A stretch of 64,000 nucleotides of DNA, taken from positions 95,094,932 through 95,158,931 of the forward strand of contig NC_062232.1 in assembly GCF_902686445.1 (NCBI RefSeq), in the 5' to 3' direction. This document shows, piece after piece, positions 32,985 to 44,049 of this stretch (positions are counted from its first letter, which is position 1; every line of letters begins with the position of its first letter). The DNA comes from Sciurus carolinensis. Its lineage: Eukaryota; Chordata; Mammalia; Rodentia; Sciuridae. Made by a program: the position numbers and the translations under genes. The notes under the pieces are model-generated. The model did not search any database and had not been told where the DNA came from. It saw only the letters and a program-made list of their open reading frames with translations.

Positions 32985-33990
32985 AAGACCTATCAACTCA
33001 TAATCCTATATCAAGTAAAAATATCCTTCATGAATGATGGAAAATCAAGATGAAGAAAAAAACTCAGAGGATTTATCAAAGTGGTTCTACAACAAAAGAC
33101 TGACTGAAGGAAATTCTCTTAAAAAGAAAAGCAATATTGTAAAAGGAAAAAGTCTGGAATATAAAAATTGGTACCAGGGAAGAAAAAACAAAACAAAGAT
33201 GGGGGTTCAATGAAAAGCACTCCTTCCTCACTTGAGTTTTCTAAATTATGCTTGTGGGTTGAAGAAAAAAAATATAACACTGATATAATATAATTCTAAA
33301 TATAATATAATTCTAAATATGGATAGAGGAAATATTTAAGACAACTATATTGTAAGTGAATATAAAAGGAGGTAAAGATTCTGTACTTCACTTGAGTTGG
33401 TCAAATCACACCAATAGATTGTGCTAAATTATGTATATATGAGGAATACCTACTGCAGCCACTAACACAAGCTATACAAATATATAAACTCAAAAACACA
33501 ACAGATAAATAAAAATGGCATTGTAAAAATTGTTCAGGAAACCAAGAGAAAGTCAGGAATAACAGAACAACAACAGAAGAAAGACAACAAAAAAATGGAG
33601 ATAAAAAACAAAAGGAAAAGTAAAATGGAAAACTTAACCCTTAACATATCAAAATTGCACCAAAAGTGAATGGTCAGGACACACTGACTGAAAGAGATTG
33701 AAAGAGTATATTAAAATGGAGCCAACTGTTTGCTGTCTTTATGAAACTTACTTCAAATAGAACCATATAGGCAGATTGAAAGTAAAACAATGGAAAACTA
33801 AATCATACAATATTAATCAAAAGAAAGCAGGAGAAAAACAATTTCCATAATGTCATGAGGAGCTCCATAGAACTTGTGATCAGTGAAAAAACAAATAACT
33901 GGTGAAAATTAAAAAAAAAAAAAATAGACTTTGAAAATTGTCCTAAAGTTGTAGACCAAATGAAAAATTTTTGTTCAAGAAAATTTACTA
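32985..33990 (+). mobile_element. Ancient L1 (L1M): ORF1 end, spacer and ORF2 start
   Basis: 'tcaactcataatcctatatc' and 'caagtaaaaatatccttcat' resemble the ORF1 C-terminal region. 'tggagccaactgtttgctgt', 'gaaacttacttcaaatagaa' and 'caaaagaaagcaggagaaaa' resemble the endonuclease region of ORF2. No open frame survives. Confidence 0.6.
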
Positions 33991-35339
33991 AATCTCAGTA
34001 AGAACAGTAAGAGCCGATGATATGATATGCTAGCTGCCCACTTCTAGCTCAGTGTGACATAAGCCCTGTACTTCACAGGTACGGAAGAAAATGCAGAACT
34101 CCCTCTCAACTCCAAACCTTGAAGTGTCTACCCAGAAGAGGACAGGACATCAGCAGATATCATGAACCTTGCTTTGCCTCGCAGAAACTATTCCAGGTCA
34201 GCTCCATGCGCAGAGTCTGGTGAGGCCTCTGCAAAGACTGTCTTGCGGTCCAACACTTCCCCCATTCATGTGGTAAGCTGTCAGTGTTGAGACCACTGCC
34301 CCACACAACTCCTGCCCCTTATTTTTAGAACTCACAAGTCTTTGCTATGGTGACCTCAACCGAAGGCATATCCTCAACAAAGAACCACATTACACAAATT
34401 TGTGGCTGTAACCAGAGAAGGAAAAGATGACAAGTCCATTGACCAGCTGACCCAGCTATTTCAGTGAATAAACCAAGGTCAGAGCATCTAAGAGATTTGG
34501 CTCTTTTTGAGGAGACCTATCCCATAATTGCAGAATGGAAGCACAATTCAGGTGGAGCATGTCAGAAATACTGGGCACATGTTCACACCCCAGCTTGCTT
34601 ATTTAACACAGCTTCCATATCAAGAGAGGTAAACTGGCAAAACCAGAGGCTACCACTGCTGAACAGTTTCCTGCTCATGAAGTAGGGAAACCACTCAAAG
34701 AGAGGAAACACTGCTTATGTACTGTTCCAGAACAGTAGCAGTGACACGAATATTTCACTCAGTAGGAGAGGCAGGCCATAAGAACAAAAGCTGAACAGCT
34801 CTCCACGGAAGAATTGACTATGTGAAACACATTGAGGGTAAGCTGAAGCCTAATGGTACTGTAGAAACAATAATTTGCTTTTAAACAATTGAGAATAATT
34901 GGTAACTCCATGAGAGAGCCATAAGCTAAACTCATAGACCAAGAAGAAGTCTAAAAGTATCTGAAAAGGAGACAGCCAATAAGAGTTCTTCTGAGGTTGA
35001 ATTAATCCTCAAAGACTGCTCTAACAGACTGTCTCTGGAAAGAAGATCAAATTTTAGTTGGATGAGATTGTGGAATAATTTATGATCCAGGGGATTGCCA
35101 AAAACAATAGAGTAATCAACAGGGAATTAGTGGATGTGAGCAGTTAGGTTTAATATTCAGAGAGGCAGATGGCTTAACAGGGACATCAAGGAAAGACTCA
35201 ATAAAAGAGAAACCTACTAAAGCCATTGTCATTGCAGGATGACTCTGCAAATTATCAAACCTGTCTTTTGAGGAGAAATATCAGAAACTGAACATTGAAA
35301 GGAAAGTACATTTCAATGAAATAGCTCAACCAAGTCATT

Positions 35340-35373
<34 letters not shown>

Positions 35374-35394
35374 ACAAGGACACACCCTGGGTGA
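33991..35394. other. Unassigned sequence, possibly ancient L1/HAL1 5' region
   Basis: It precedes L1M/HAL1-type ORF1 sequence in the same orientation and may be its 5' UTR, but I do not recognise specific motifs. An (AAAAT)n stretch lies at 35340-35375. The 73-codon frame at 34464-34685 shows nothing family-specific. Confidence 0.35.
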
Positions 35395-36483
35395 GGGGAT
35401 CAGGATTTGCCACATTATATTATATAAAACATCCAGTTTGGGGAAAAAAAAAAAGACTCAGTTACAGAAACAGATAAATGTGTCCCATATAGGGGATTGG
35501 GACAACAGAAAATGTTTGAAAAGGCCCAATACGAAAATTAGTTTATGAAGCCTCCAAAGCAGCTAAGAGGAATATGTTCAAGGAACAAAAGGAAATCATG
35601 TTTAAGAAGTAAATGAGTACACTACAAAAATATGTTAAAACAGAGAAGATTAATAAAGAAATAGAAGTATAGAAAAGACAGTCATGATGGAATTCTGTAG
35701 TTGAAAACTACATTAAGCAAAATCAAATATTGACTAAAAGGATTCAATAATGGATTTGAGCATCTAGAAAAAAGAAATGGGGAAAGTGAATGGAGATTGA
35801 TAAAGATTATGCAATGTGATGAACAGAAAGAAAAAATGGTGAACATATGGGGAAAAAACTTATGGCTTGTCATATGCGGTGATATCTTCCTGTATGCCCT
35901 GTGATCCCAGCAGCTCGGGAGGCTGAGGGAGGAAGATCAAGAGTTCAAAGCCAGCCTCAGTAAAAGTGAGGCCCTGAGCAATTCAGTGAGACCCTGTCTC
36001 TAAATAAAATACAAAATAGGGCTGGGAATGTTGCTCAGTGGTCAAGTGCCCCCGAGTTCAATCCCTAGTATGCAAAAAAATCCTTATGGCTCTCATGGAA
36101 CTGCTGATTATTCTCAATTGCAATAAGTGAACCAGAACATGTATAAGGGTAATATGAGGTAGAAGAAGCAAGAAACAGTGAGAATATTTAAATAAATAAT
36201 GGCTGTTAACTTCCCAAATATCATGAAAACTCTACATCTATGCGTATCAAAAAAACCCAGGATGATAAATGCAAAGATATCAAAACCAAGACATTACAGT
36301 GAAAGCATTAAAGGGCAAAAAGAAAACCTTGAAATCGGTGAAAGAAAGATGGACTTATCATGTTAAAGGGATCCCCAATATGGTTAACATTCTGATTTCT
36401 TGTCAGAATCAATGAAGGTGAAAAAAGCAATGCAAAGATAAAATAGTAAAAGAAAACCTTTGTCAACCAAGAATATTGTAACC
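35395..36483 (+). mobile_element. Ancient L1M/HAL1-type ORF1 region, split by a SINE
   Basis: Before the SINE: 'gaagcctccaaagcagctaa', 'gtttaagaagtaaatgagta' and 'aataaagaaatagaagtata' (coiled-coil part). After it: 'aacttcccaaatatcatgaa', 'gaaagcattaaagggcaaaa', 'catgttaaagggatccccaa' and 'caaccaagaatattgtaacc' (RRM and C-terminal domain). The order fits the ORF1 of an L1M or the half-L1 HAL1. No frame is intact. Confidence 0.65.
35873..36082 (+). mobile_element. B1-dID dimeric SINE with TSD
   Basis: 'ctgtgatcccagcagctcgg', 'gaggccctgagcaattcagt', 'gagaccctgtctctaaataa', then an ID half 'gggctgggaatgttgctcag' and 'gcccccgagttcaatcccta'. A duplicated 'cttatggct(t/c)' host motif lies on each side (about 35859 and 36083), inside ancient L1 ORF1. 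Confidence 0.9.
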
Positions 36484-36614
36484 AGTTGGGCACAGTGGTA
36501 CACATTTATAATCCCAACAACTTGGAAAGCTGAAGCAGGAGGATCATGAGCTCAAGGCTAGTCTGGGCAATATATCTAGGCCACATCTCACTTAAAAAAA
36601 AAAAAAAAAAAAAA
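36484..36614 (+). mobile_element. Monomeric B1 SINE
   Basis: 'gttgggcacagtggtacaca', 'aagctgaagcaggaggatca' and 'tgagctcaaggctagtctgg', ending in an A-run without an ID half. It is unlike most B1 copies here, which are dimeric. Confidence 0.85.
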
Positions 36615-37309
36615 GGTAGATAGATAATACATGGAACCCAGTAAAAGTTTACTTAAAAATGAAGAGAGGTTGCCAATTTAGTTAGCATGCTGATGCAGTT
36701 GAGATCCATTCTCCTTCTTCCCTGTACAGAGCAAGAATTTGGCATGTACCCATAAGTATAAAGAATTCTGGAAAAGTTTAGGATCCACTTACACAGTCAC
36801 AACAGTACAATGGAAGAAAAAATATAAAAAGAACCACATAAAAAGGGTAGGAAGGACAGTTTCACCTGGCCTACATCATCCCATTTCTAAAGCCAGCATT
36901 GCCCAGTGCAGAGAACCCCCTGGCTTGTGCATTCACTTTCCAGGGGAAAAATAGAGCAGGGTAAATATTGACTATCATCTTCATTTCAAGATGCTGTCTG
37001 ATTGACCAGCTTCAGTTTCATCCCACCCAGACCTCTAGGGGAATTAGAATAGATGAAACATTCTGGAGATTGTGGAGAAAAAAGAAGAGAGATGGGCTCT
37101 TTCAGTATCAGCCATGTTATAGGAGTTGCCATGATCTCCAGTGGGCTTCTCTGCTAAGGCTCTCAATGGCATTAACAGCAGTCCTGCAGCCTGCTACAGC
37201 CTGCCAAGCCTGCCAAGAACCCCTCAGTGTGAGAGAATGCAGACAATTTAATGAAGCCAGGATAACAATATCAATGGGGAAGAAAAAGAAAAGTGAAAGA
37301 AGCTAAGAA
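36615..37309 (+). other. Unassigned, possibly ancient L1 5' UTR
   Basis: It lies upstream of L1M ORF1-like sequence in the same orientation, and a repeated 'gcctgctacagcctgccaag' motif at about 37190 is reminiscent of L1 5' UTRs. I cannot confirm this. The frame at 36968-37306 (112 codons) shows no recognisable domain. Confidence 0.35.
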
Positions 37310-37495
37310 AAAGATATAGACAACATTGAAAAATCAGAAATTTTGGAGCTGAAAAGTATGACTGGACTAAAATTGCAACAGAGAGCTTCACCAGCACACT
37401 AGATCAAGCAGAAGAAAACATTAATGAATTTGAACACCAATCATTTGAAATGATCTCTTCAGAGGAGAAAGAGAAAAAAGAATAAAAATGAATGG
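37310..37495 (+). mobile_element. Ancient L1M ORF1 coiled-coil fragment
   Basis: 'agacaacattgaaaaatcag', 'aaattttggagctgaaaagt', 'ctagatcaagcagaagaaaa' and 'tcatttgaaatgatctcttc' follow the L1M ORF1 coiled-coil region. Confidence 0.65.
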
Positions 37496-37690
37496 CTGGG
37501 CACGGGGGCACATGCCTGTAATCCCAATGGCTAGGGAGGCTGAGGCAGGAGGATTTTGAGTTCAAAGTCAGCCTCAGCAACAGCAAGGCACTAAGCAACT
37601 CAATGAGACCCTGTCTCTAAATAAAATGCAAAATAGGGCTGGGGATGTGGCTCAGAGATTAAGTACCTCTGGGTTAAATCCCTAGTACAA
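37496..37690 (+). mobile_element. B1-dID dimeric SINE
   Basis: 'ggctgggcacgggggcacat', 'gcctgtaatcccaatggcta' (B1), 'gagaccctgtctctaaataa', then ID half 'gggctggggatgtggctcag' and 'cctctgggttaaatccctag'. The tail has expanded into GATA repeats. Confidence 0.93.
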
Positions 37691-37695
37691 AAAAT

Positions 37696-37765
37696 AGATA
37701 GATAGATAGATTGATAGATAGATAGATAGATAGAGATATATAGATATATCATATATATCTCTATA
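37696..37765 (+). repeat. (GATA)n microsatellite from a SINE tail
   Basis: About ten GATA units with one TTGATA interruption, then (TA)/(GATATA) sequence. Confidence 0.93.
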
Positions 37766-37935
37766 TAGGTATAGTCCCACTCAAAGATGGTAAAAAAGAA
37801 ATGAATAAATTCAAAGCTGGAAATTCCCTGGTACCACACACAAAAAAAAGCTGGAAATTATCTGCATTAAAAATAATATTTTAATTCTAAAAAATGAAAT
37901 ATATGTTTTATAAATTAAGAAATAAATCTTGGGAG

Positions 37936-38040
37936 TTGGGGTTACAACTTGCCTAGCATGTGTGAGGTACTGGCTTCGAATCTCAGCACCGCATATAAAT
38001 AAGATGAATGTCCATTGATAACTAAAAAAATATTTTTTTT
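37936..38040 (+). mobile_element. ID SINE (5'-shortened) with perfect 16-bp TSD
   Basis: 'ttggggttacaacttgccta' and 'gcatgtgtgaggtactggct', then a long STRID-like tail ('aaataagatgaatgtccatt'). The A box is shortened by a deletion. AAATAAATCTTGGGAG occurs at 37920-37935 and 38041-38056. Confidence 0.9.
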
Positions 38041-38082
38041 AAATAAATCTTGGGAGTATATGCAGAGGAACTGCAGAATATG

Positions 38083-38226
38083 GGGGCTGGGGCTGTAACT
38101 CAGTGGCAGAGTGCTTGCTTAGCATGTGTGAGGCATTGTGTTAGATCCTTAGCACCACATAAAAGTAAGCAAATAAAATAAAGGCATGCTGTCCATCTGC
38201 AGCTACAAAAACAATTTTTTCAAAAA
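38083..38226 (+). mobile_element. ID SINE with extended 3' tail (STRID-like) and TSD
   Basis: 'gggggctggggctgtaactc', 'agagtgcttgcttagcatgt' and 'ccttagcaccacataaaagt', followed by the extra tail 'ggcatgctgtccatctgcag' and a T-run. GAACYGCAGAATATG flanks it (38068-38082 and 38227-38241, one mismatch). The extended tail is a sciurid ID subtype. Confidence 0.9.
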
Positions 38227-38612
38227 GAACCGCAGAATATGATGTTCATTCTATGAGCCATAATTATACCAATAAATAAATTTGAAATAATAAAAATGTT
38301 ATCAGTTTAAACTAGTCTGTTTTAAGTATAAGAAATTTTTTGTAAGCCTTATGGTAACTACAGAGTCAAAACCTATAGTAGACACACAAAAGATTTTTAA
38401 AAAGAAATCAAAGCACACTACCACAGAAAATCATCAAGTTACTAAGAAAAAATAGCAAGAGAGAAAGAAAGAATGTATGAAGGAAGGAAAGAAAGGAAGA
38501 AAGAAAAAAAGAAAGAAAGAAAGAACCTACAAAACAACCACAAAACAACAAATGGCAGAAGTAAGTGCTTACATATATATCATATCTTGAATGTAAATGG
38601 ATTAAGAGACAA

Positions 38613-38826
38613 GGGGTGAGCTAGGCGTGTTGGTGCACACCTGTGATCCCAGTGACTAGGGAGGCTGAGTTAAGGAGCATCACAGTTTGAGGCCAGCCTG
38701 GGCAACTTAGTGAGACCATTTCTCAAAATAAAAAATTAAAAGGACTGGTATGGGGATGTACCTCAGTGGTAGAGCACTTACCTAGCATGCATGAGGTACT
38801 GGGTTCAATCACCAATACTGCAAGAA
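38613..38826 (+). mobile_element. B1-dID dimeric SINE inside L1M
   Basis: 'agctaggcgtgttggtgcac', 'gaggccagcctgggcaactt' (B1), then a well-kept ID half 'tagagcacttacctagcatg' and 'aggtactgggttcaatcacc'. Confidence 0.9.
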
Positions 38827-39065
38827 ATAAAATAAAAATTAAAATAAACATGAAGTGACTGAATGGATAAAAATACAATAAGACTCAGCTATATGCTATG
38901 TACATGGAATTCACTTCACCCTTAAGGATACATATAGGCTAAAAATGAAGGAATGGAAAAGATACTCTGTGCAAATGGAAATCTAAAGATAGCAGATGTA
39001 TGTAGCTACAGTTATATTAGACAAAATAGACAAAAATGATAAAAAGAAACCGAAAAGTCATCACA

Positions 39066-39160
39066 GGGGTTTCAGAGGTATAGCTTACTGGTCGAGTGTT
39101 TGTTTGGTATGTGCAAGGACCTGGGTTTGATCTTCAATCCACAAAGAAAGAAAGAAAAAG
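39066..39160 (+). mobile_element. ID SINE, diverged
   Basis: 'gaggtatagcttactggtcg', 'gtgtttgtttggtatgtgca' and 'ggacctgggtttgatcttca', with a GAAA-rich tail. Confidence 0.75.
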
Positions 39161-39207
39161 TAAGTCAAGTCATTGATAAATGAGTCAATTAAGAGGATAT
39201 AACAATT

Positions 39208-39958
39208 CACCATGTCAGCCTAGGATCTGATTTCCTTAACAAAATCCCTAAAGCACAAGAAGTTAAATCAAGAATCAATAAATTGGATGGATTCAAACTA
39301 AAAAGCTTCTTCTCAGCAAAAGAAACAGTCAATAATGTGAAGAGAGAGCCTACAGACTGGAAGAAAATACCACGTGCATCTCAGATAAAGCATTAATCTC
39401 TAAGATAAATAAGGAACTCAAAAACCTTAACACCAAAAAAAAAAATAAAATAAAAAAAAAATAAAAACCCAAATAACCCAATCAATAAATGGGCTAAGGA
39501 ACTGAGCAGACACTTCACAGAAGATATACAATCAATCAACAAATATATGAAAAAATATTCAACACCTGTAATAATTAGAGAAATGCAAATTGAAACTACT
39601 CTAAGATTTCAATCAGAATGACAATTATCAAGAATATAAGCAACAATAAATGTTGGCAAGGATGTGGGGGAAAAGGTACACTTATACATTGATGGTGGGA
39701 TTGAAAATTGGTGCAACCATTCAGTATGGAGATTCCTTAGAGAACTTGGAATGGATCCACCATTTGACCCAGCTGCCCCACTCCTCCGTTTATACACAAA
39801 GGACTTAATATCAGCATACTACAGTGATGCATCCACATCAATGTTTATAGCAGCTCAACTCACAATAGCTAAACTATGGAACCAACCTAGATGCCCTTCA
39901 ACAGACGAATGGATAAAGAAAATGTGATATATATACATATATATATACACATACATAT

Positions 39959-40001
<43 letters not shown>

Positions 40002-40435
40002 ATGGAATATTACTCAACTTTAAAGAAGAATAAAATTATGGCATTTGCTGGTAAATGGATGGAGTTGGAGAATATCATGCTAAATGAAATAAGCCAAATC
40101 CAAAAAACCAAAGATTGAATGTTTTTTCTGATTAGTGGATGCTAATTCACAATAAGGGGGGGGTGCTAGGGAAGAATAGAGTTACTTAGATTGGAGGGGA
40201 GTCGAGGGGAGTGAAAGGAGGGGAAGGGGTATGGGGGTAGAAAGGATAAGTAGGGTGAAACAGACATTATTACCTCATGTACATATGTGACTGCATGACC
40301 AATGTGATCCTACAATATGTACAATCAGAAAAATGAGAAATTATACTTCATTTATGTATGATTTATCAAAATGTGTACATGCATTCTACTGTCATGTACA
40401 ACTAATTGGAACAAATTTTAAAAATTAATTAAAAA
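39208..40435 (+). mobile_element. L1E: 5'-truncated rodent L1 inside L1M
   Basis: It starts within ORF2 ('catgtcagcctaggatctga'), contains the C-terminal region and ends with a 3' UTR and 'aattaattaaaaag'. The flanks 'aagaggatataacaatt' (39191-39207) and 'aaaaagataaaacaatt' (about 40431-40447) match at 14 of 17 positions and abut a TT/AA-type target, so this is probably an aged TSD. The frame at 39664-39927 (EKVHLYIDGG.., [19 protein letters not shown]) is the ORF2 C-terminus. The cysteine cluster is degraded. Confidence 0.82.
39926..40000 (+). repeat. (TA)/(CA) microsatellite grown inside L1E ORF2
   Basis: In other L1 copies this position is a short 'gtggtatacatacacaatgg' (L1A, about 16827). 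In L1E it has expanded to TATA/CATA repeats and about 20 CA units before 'catggaatattactc'. Confidence 0.9.
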
Positions 40436-40529
40436 GATAAAACAATTATAAATATCTTTATCTTAGTATCCAATATTAGAGACCCTAAATATACAATGCA
40501 AATATTAAAAGACCTGAGGGGCTAACAGA

Positions 40530-40602
40530 TAGGGCTGGAGTGTAAAATGCATACTTAACATGTGCAAGGAACTGGGTTTAGTTCCCACTTGTATGTGTGT
40601 GG

Positions 40603-40634
<32 letters not shown>

Positions 40635-40640
40635 CAAATC
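40530..40640 (+). mobile_element. ID SINE ending in (CA)n, inside L1M
   Basis: 'gggctggagtgtaaaatgca', 'acttaacatgtgcaaggaac' and 'tgggtttagttcccacttgt', then (CA)n at 40603-40637. It is diverged. Confidence 0.7.
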
Positions 40641-40904
40641 TAAAGGGAGAGATATATGGCAATACAATAATAGTATGGGACTTCACTACTCCATTTTCAG
40701 CAACAGGCAGATCATCTTGGCATAAAACCAACAAAGAAACATTAGTTTTAAAGTTTTAGACCAAATAGAACCTATAGAATCTTCTATCCAACAGTGAGGG
40801 AATATACATTCTTCTCAGGTACACATAGAATATTCCCTAGAAGAAATCATATGTGAGACAAAAGAACAAGTCTTAACAAATTTAAGATTTAAATTATATC
40901 AAGG

Positions 40905-42795
40905 TGTTTTTCCAAGATGGCAGATTAGAGGAGGTCACTTTCCTGGTTGCCTTGTGGTATGAAACCAAGAAAGCAATTATGCAGCTTCTCAGCAAGGTGG
41001 GTGAAAAAGAAAGGAATTTTAATGGCAATTAATTCTGGACACTTAAAGCAGATCAGTAACTCAGGGAGTTGGATATAATAAAATAAGGAAGAAATTCCAG
41101 TACTGCCACCACCAATGACACAAGTGGCACCTGCTGGAGCAGTCCTCCCTCTCCTCTATGAACAAAGTAGAGGGATAAGAAAATTAAAGGAATCTGCATT
41201 TTTAGGAGGCCTGAGGTATGTCTGCCTAGGGAGAGATCAGAGATCAAAGACACAGCTCAATTAACCTGACAAGTTTGCTGCACAATGCCCTTGTGTATGG
41301 GCAGAAGTAGGGGGACAACAAAAGCTACAACTCTCCTGGCTGCCTGAGAAGGATAGAGAAAGGAACCATTCTGCAGCTTTGGCACAGGGTCAACAGCTGG
41401 GGTAACTTATTCCTGGCAACCTGAGCTTAACCCTAAATGCAGGCCTGGCAAACCCACACAGCAAGACAAGGTGTACCTAAGTGACCAGGAGAAAATCAAA
41501 TATGGAGAGGGGTTTACACAGAGGAATCCTGGTCATGGTCCCTATTTCCTCACTCCCCTTCAATCTGAATGCTTGCAGGACTGGTTGGAAGAGACTCGCC
41601 CAGCCTAGAATTCGAAAGGGCTGGGGTGGGAGTGATTGAGATTGGAGGCTGAACCTGAGAAATCAAGAAACATGGGGTAAGTGGGTGACAGAAGGGACTA
41701 AGGATTGTTTCCTCCACCACAGAACGCAGGGGAGATTCCTGAGGTACAGCCTCTCATCTTGGAAGGGCAACTGCTGGGTCCAGGAGTTGCACTGATTTAA
41801 AATCTTCAGACCAATCTCCATTCAATGAACCTGGAGCCTACCTAAGTGTAAAGCCCACCTCTGGGAACTCCACCTAACACTGCTGAGAAGGGAAACTGAG
41901 AATCTTTTGACTGACAACAGAACATTTTTGGGGTATACTGGGGATTGAACCTGCAGGTGTGTAACCACTGAGCCACATCTCCAGTCCATTTTTATATTTT
42001 ATTAGAGACAGGTTCTCACTGAGTTGCTTAGTGCCTCACTAGGTTGTTGAGACTGGCTTTGAACTCCAGAAACAATTCTTTAACTTTTCATCGAGATCTT
42101 TTTTGTCTTTTAATTTTATTTCTTTAATCTTTTCTCTGTTCACTTGTGATGTGAATGGTTCATGGACACACACACACACACACACACATATATATTCATA
42201 TTTGTTTCTTTTTTCTCATTTCTAGCATTTTTTGAAGGGAGTTATTTTTCAGTTATTTTTCATGGATCAGTACTTTAAGGACTAGGATGTTTGATAAGTA
42301 TATTTCAGTTTAATTCTTGCATTTTTTATTTACACATTTTTAAATTTTTATTTCAAATTTTTTTCTCTCACTTATCTGTTTCCCTTCTCCTTCTCTCTTT
42401 TCTTCTGCTAAGAACCAATCTCTGTTGTTCTCTCTTTCACTCTTCCTTTAATATTTTACTTCTATTTTCTTTCTTCCTCCCACATAATCATCACATCCTA
42501 TATCACTTCTGTTCTCTTCCTGTTCACCATTCAAAATTGTAAATCCTTTTGCAAACACTGTTTTTACTGTTGGCAATAACAGATCATATCATATGTTTAT
42601 TATGACAATTGACATTGTAGATGTCATGGCAGGAACTATTTTGTTTAAGACTGTATATTGTTTGCATTGGTGCTTGTTATTACTCATGTCCCCCTAAACT
42701 GTGAGGTACTGGAAACCTTCAGGGACACTGTAAGTCCCCAGGGTAGAAACTCTACTCCCTCAGAGTCATACTGTTCAATGGGTAACACAAACAAC
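40905..42795 (+). promoter_or_regulatory. L1C 5' UTR (long) with YY1-type start site
   Basis: CCAAGATGGC lies at the very start. The first ~1 kb is mixed sequence. A minus-strand SINE (41930-42075), a (CA)n run (about 42160-42190) and a long pyrimidine-rich stretch (42290-42500) follow. The last ~100 bp ('ctgtgaggtactggaaacct', 'tcagggacactgtaagtccc') is the conserved ORF1-proximal L1 module. At nearly 1.9 kb including the SINE it is longer than the L1B and L1D 5' UTRs. Confidence 0.7.
41930..42075 (-). mobile_element. B1-dID SINE fragment, minus strand
   Basis: Reversed: 'ctggagttcaaagccagtct', 'aggcactaagcaactcagtg', 'agaacctgtctctaataaaa', 'gatgtggctcagtggttaca' and 'caggttcaatccccagtata'. 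The B1 start is missing. Confidence 0.82.
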
Positions 42796-43910
42796 ATGAA
42801 AAAGCAGGGGAACAAATCACCCCAAACAAACCAAAATACTTCAACAACAGAATCCATTGACACCACAGTGGAAGAAATGTTAGAGAAGAAGTTTAAAATG
42901 TTCATAGTTAAACTGATCTCCACGGAAAAGGATGATATAAGGAGTGAAATCCGAGAGAAAATGCAGGAAGTGAAAGATCACTTCAATAAAGAGACAGAGA
43001 TTCTGAAAAAAAATCAAGCAGAAATCTTCAAAATAAAGGAATCAGTAAACCAAATTAAAAATAAAATTAAAAATTCAATGAAAAACATCACGAGCAGACT
43101 AGACCACTTGGAAGACAGAGTTTCAGGCAAGGAAGACAAAATATATAATCTTGAAAATAAAGTTGACCATGGAAAAAAGATGTTAAGAGACCTTGAACAG
43201 AACTTCCAGGAAATATGGGATAACATGAAAAGACCAAATATAAGATTTATCAGGATAGAAGAAGCCTTGGAAATACAAACCAAAGGAATGCACGATCTTT
43301 TCAATGAAATAATGTCAGAAAATTTCCCAAATCTTAAGAATAAAATGGAAATCAAATACAGGAGGCCTACAGGAGCTCAAATATACAAAATTATAACAGA
43401 TACACATGATGGCATATTATTAGCAAAATGCCCAACATACAAAATAAAAATAGAATTCCAAATGCTGCTAGAGAAAAAAATAAAAGCTCACATTTTGAGG
43501 AAAACCAATTCAGATCTCAGCTGATTTCTCAATTCAGACCCTAAAAGCTAGGAGGTCTTGGAATAATATATATCAACTTCTGAAAGAAAATGGATGTCAA
43601 ACAAGAATACTATAACCAGCAAAATTAAGCTTCAGAATTGAAGATGAAATAAAACCTTCCACAATACACAAAAGTTAAAAGAATTCACAACTAGAGGGGC
43701 TGCAGATATAGCTCAGTTGGTAGGGTGCTTGCCTTGCATGCACAAGGCCCTGGGTTCAATCTCCAGCACCAAAAAAAAAAGGGGGAAAAAAAGGAATTCA
43801 CAACTAGAAAGTCTGCACTACAAAACTTACTCAATAAGGTATTTCATGAAGAAGAAATAAAAAATAAAACTGAAAACCAGCAAAGGGAGGTACTACTCTA
43901 TAAGAATAGT
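42796..43910 (+). pseudogene. L1C ORF1, open for ~243 codons, then frameshifted; ID inserted near its end
   Basis: The ATG at 42796 gives MKKQGNKSPQTN, matching the MRKQGKKMSQTN start of younger copies. One frame stays open to 43524. It covers the coiled coil (residues ~30-130, rich in K/E/I heptads), NLENKVDHGKKM and an RRM-like part (RPNIRFIRIEEALEIQTKG, FNEIMSENFPNLKN). A frameshift moves the C-terminal domain ('gatttctcaattcagaccc' onward) out of frame, and an ID SINE splits it at 43696. A non-ATG upstream extension in the same frame (from 42658) is 5' UTR. For so diverged an L1 this long frame is notable but probably chance. Confidence 0.85.
43696..43793 (+). mobile_element. ID SINE close to its tRNA-Ala(TGC) ancestor, perfect 15-bp TSD
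   Basis: 'gatatagctcagttggtagg' (A box), 'cttgccttgcatgcacaagg' (anticodon arm still reading TGC) and 'ccctgggttcaatctccagc' (B box), then an A-run. GAATTCACAACTAGA lies at 43681-43695 and 43794-43808. Confidence 0.95.
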
Positions 43911-43951
43911 CAATCAAAGGAGAAACTAATTCAAATTAAAAATCAGAAATG

Positions 43952-44040
43952 GTGCTGGGGAGATAGCTCAGTCGGTGGAGTGCTTGCCTTGTAATCACAA
44001 GGCCCTGGGTTCGATCTCCAGCATCCAAAAAAAAAAAAAA
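43952..44040 (+). mobile_element. ID-type SINE with a changed anticodon loop, TSD present
   Basis: 'ggggagatagctcagtcggt' (A box), 'gcttgccttgtaatcacaag' (loop reads TGTAAT instead of TGCATG) and 'gccctgggttcgatctccag' (near-perfect B box), then an A-run. AAATCAGAAATG is duplicated at 43940-43951 and 44041-44052. Confidence 0.92.
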
Positions 44041-44049
44041 AAATCAGAA

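Noticed and set aside
43696..44040. tRNA genes (good A and B boxes, cloverleaf-like)
   Set aside because: A-tails, TSDs and lack of a full acceptor stem identify them as ID SINEs.
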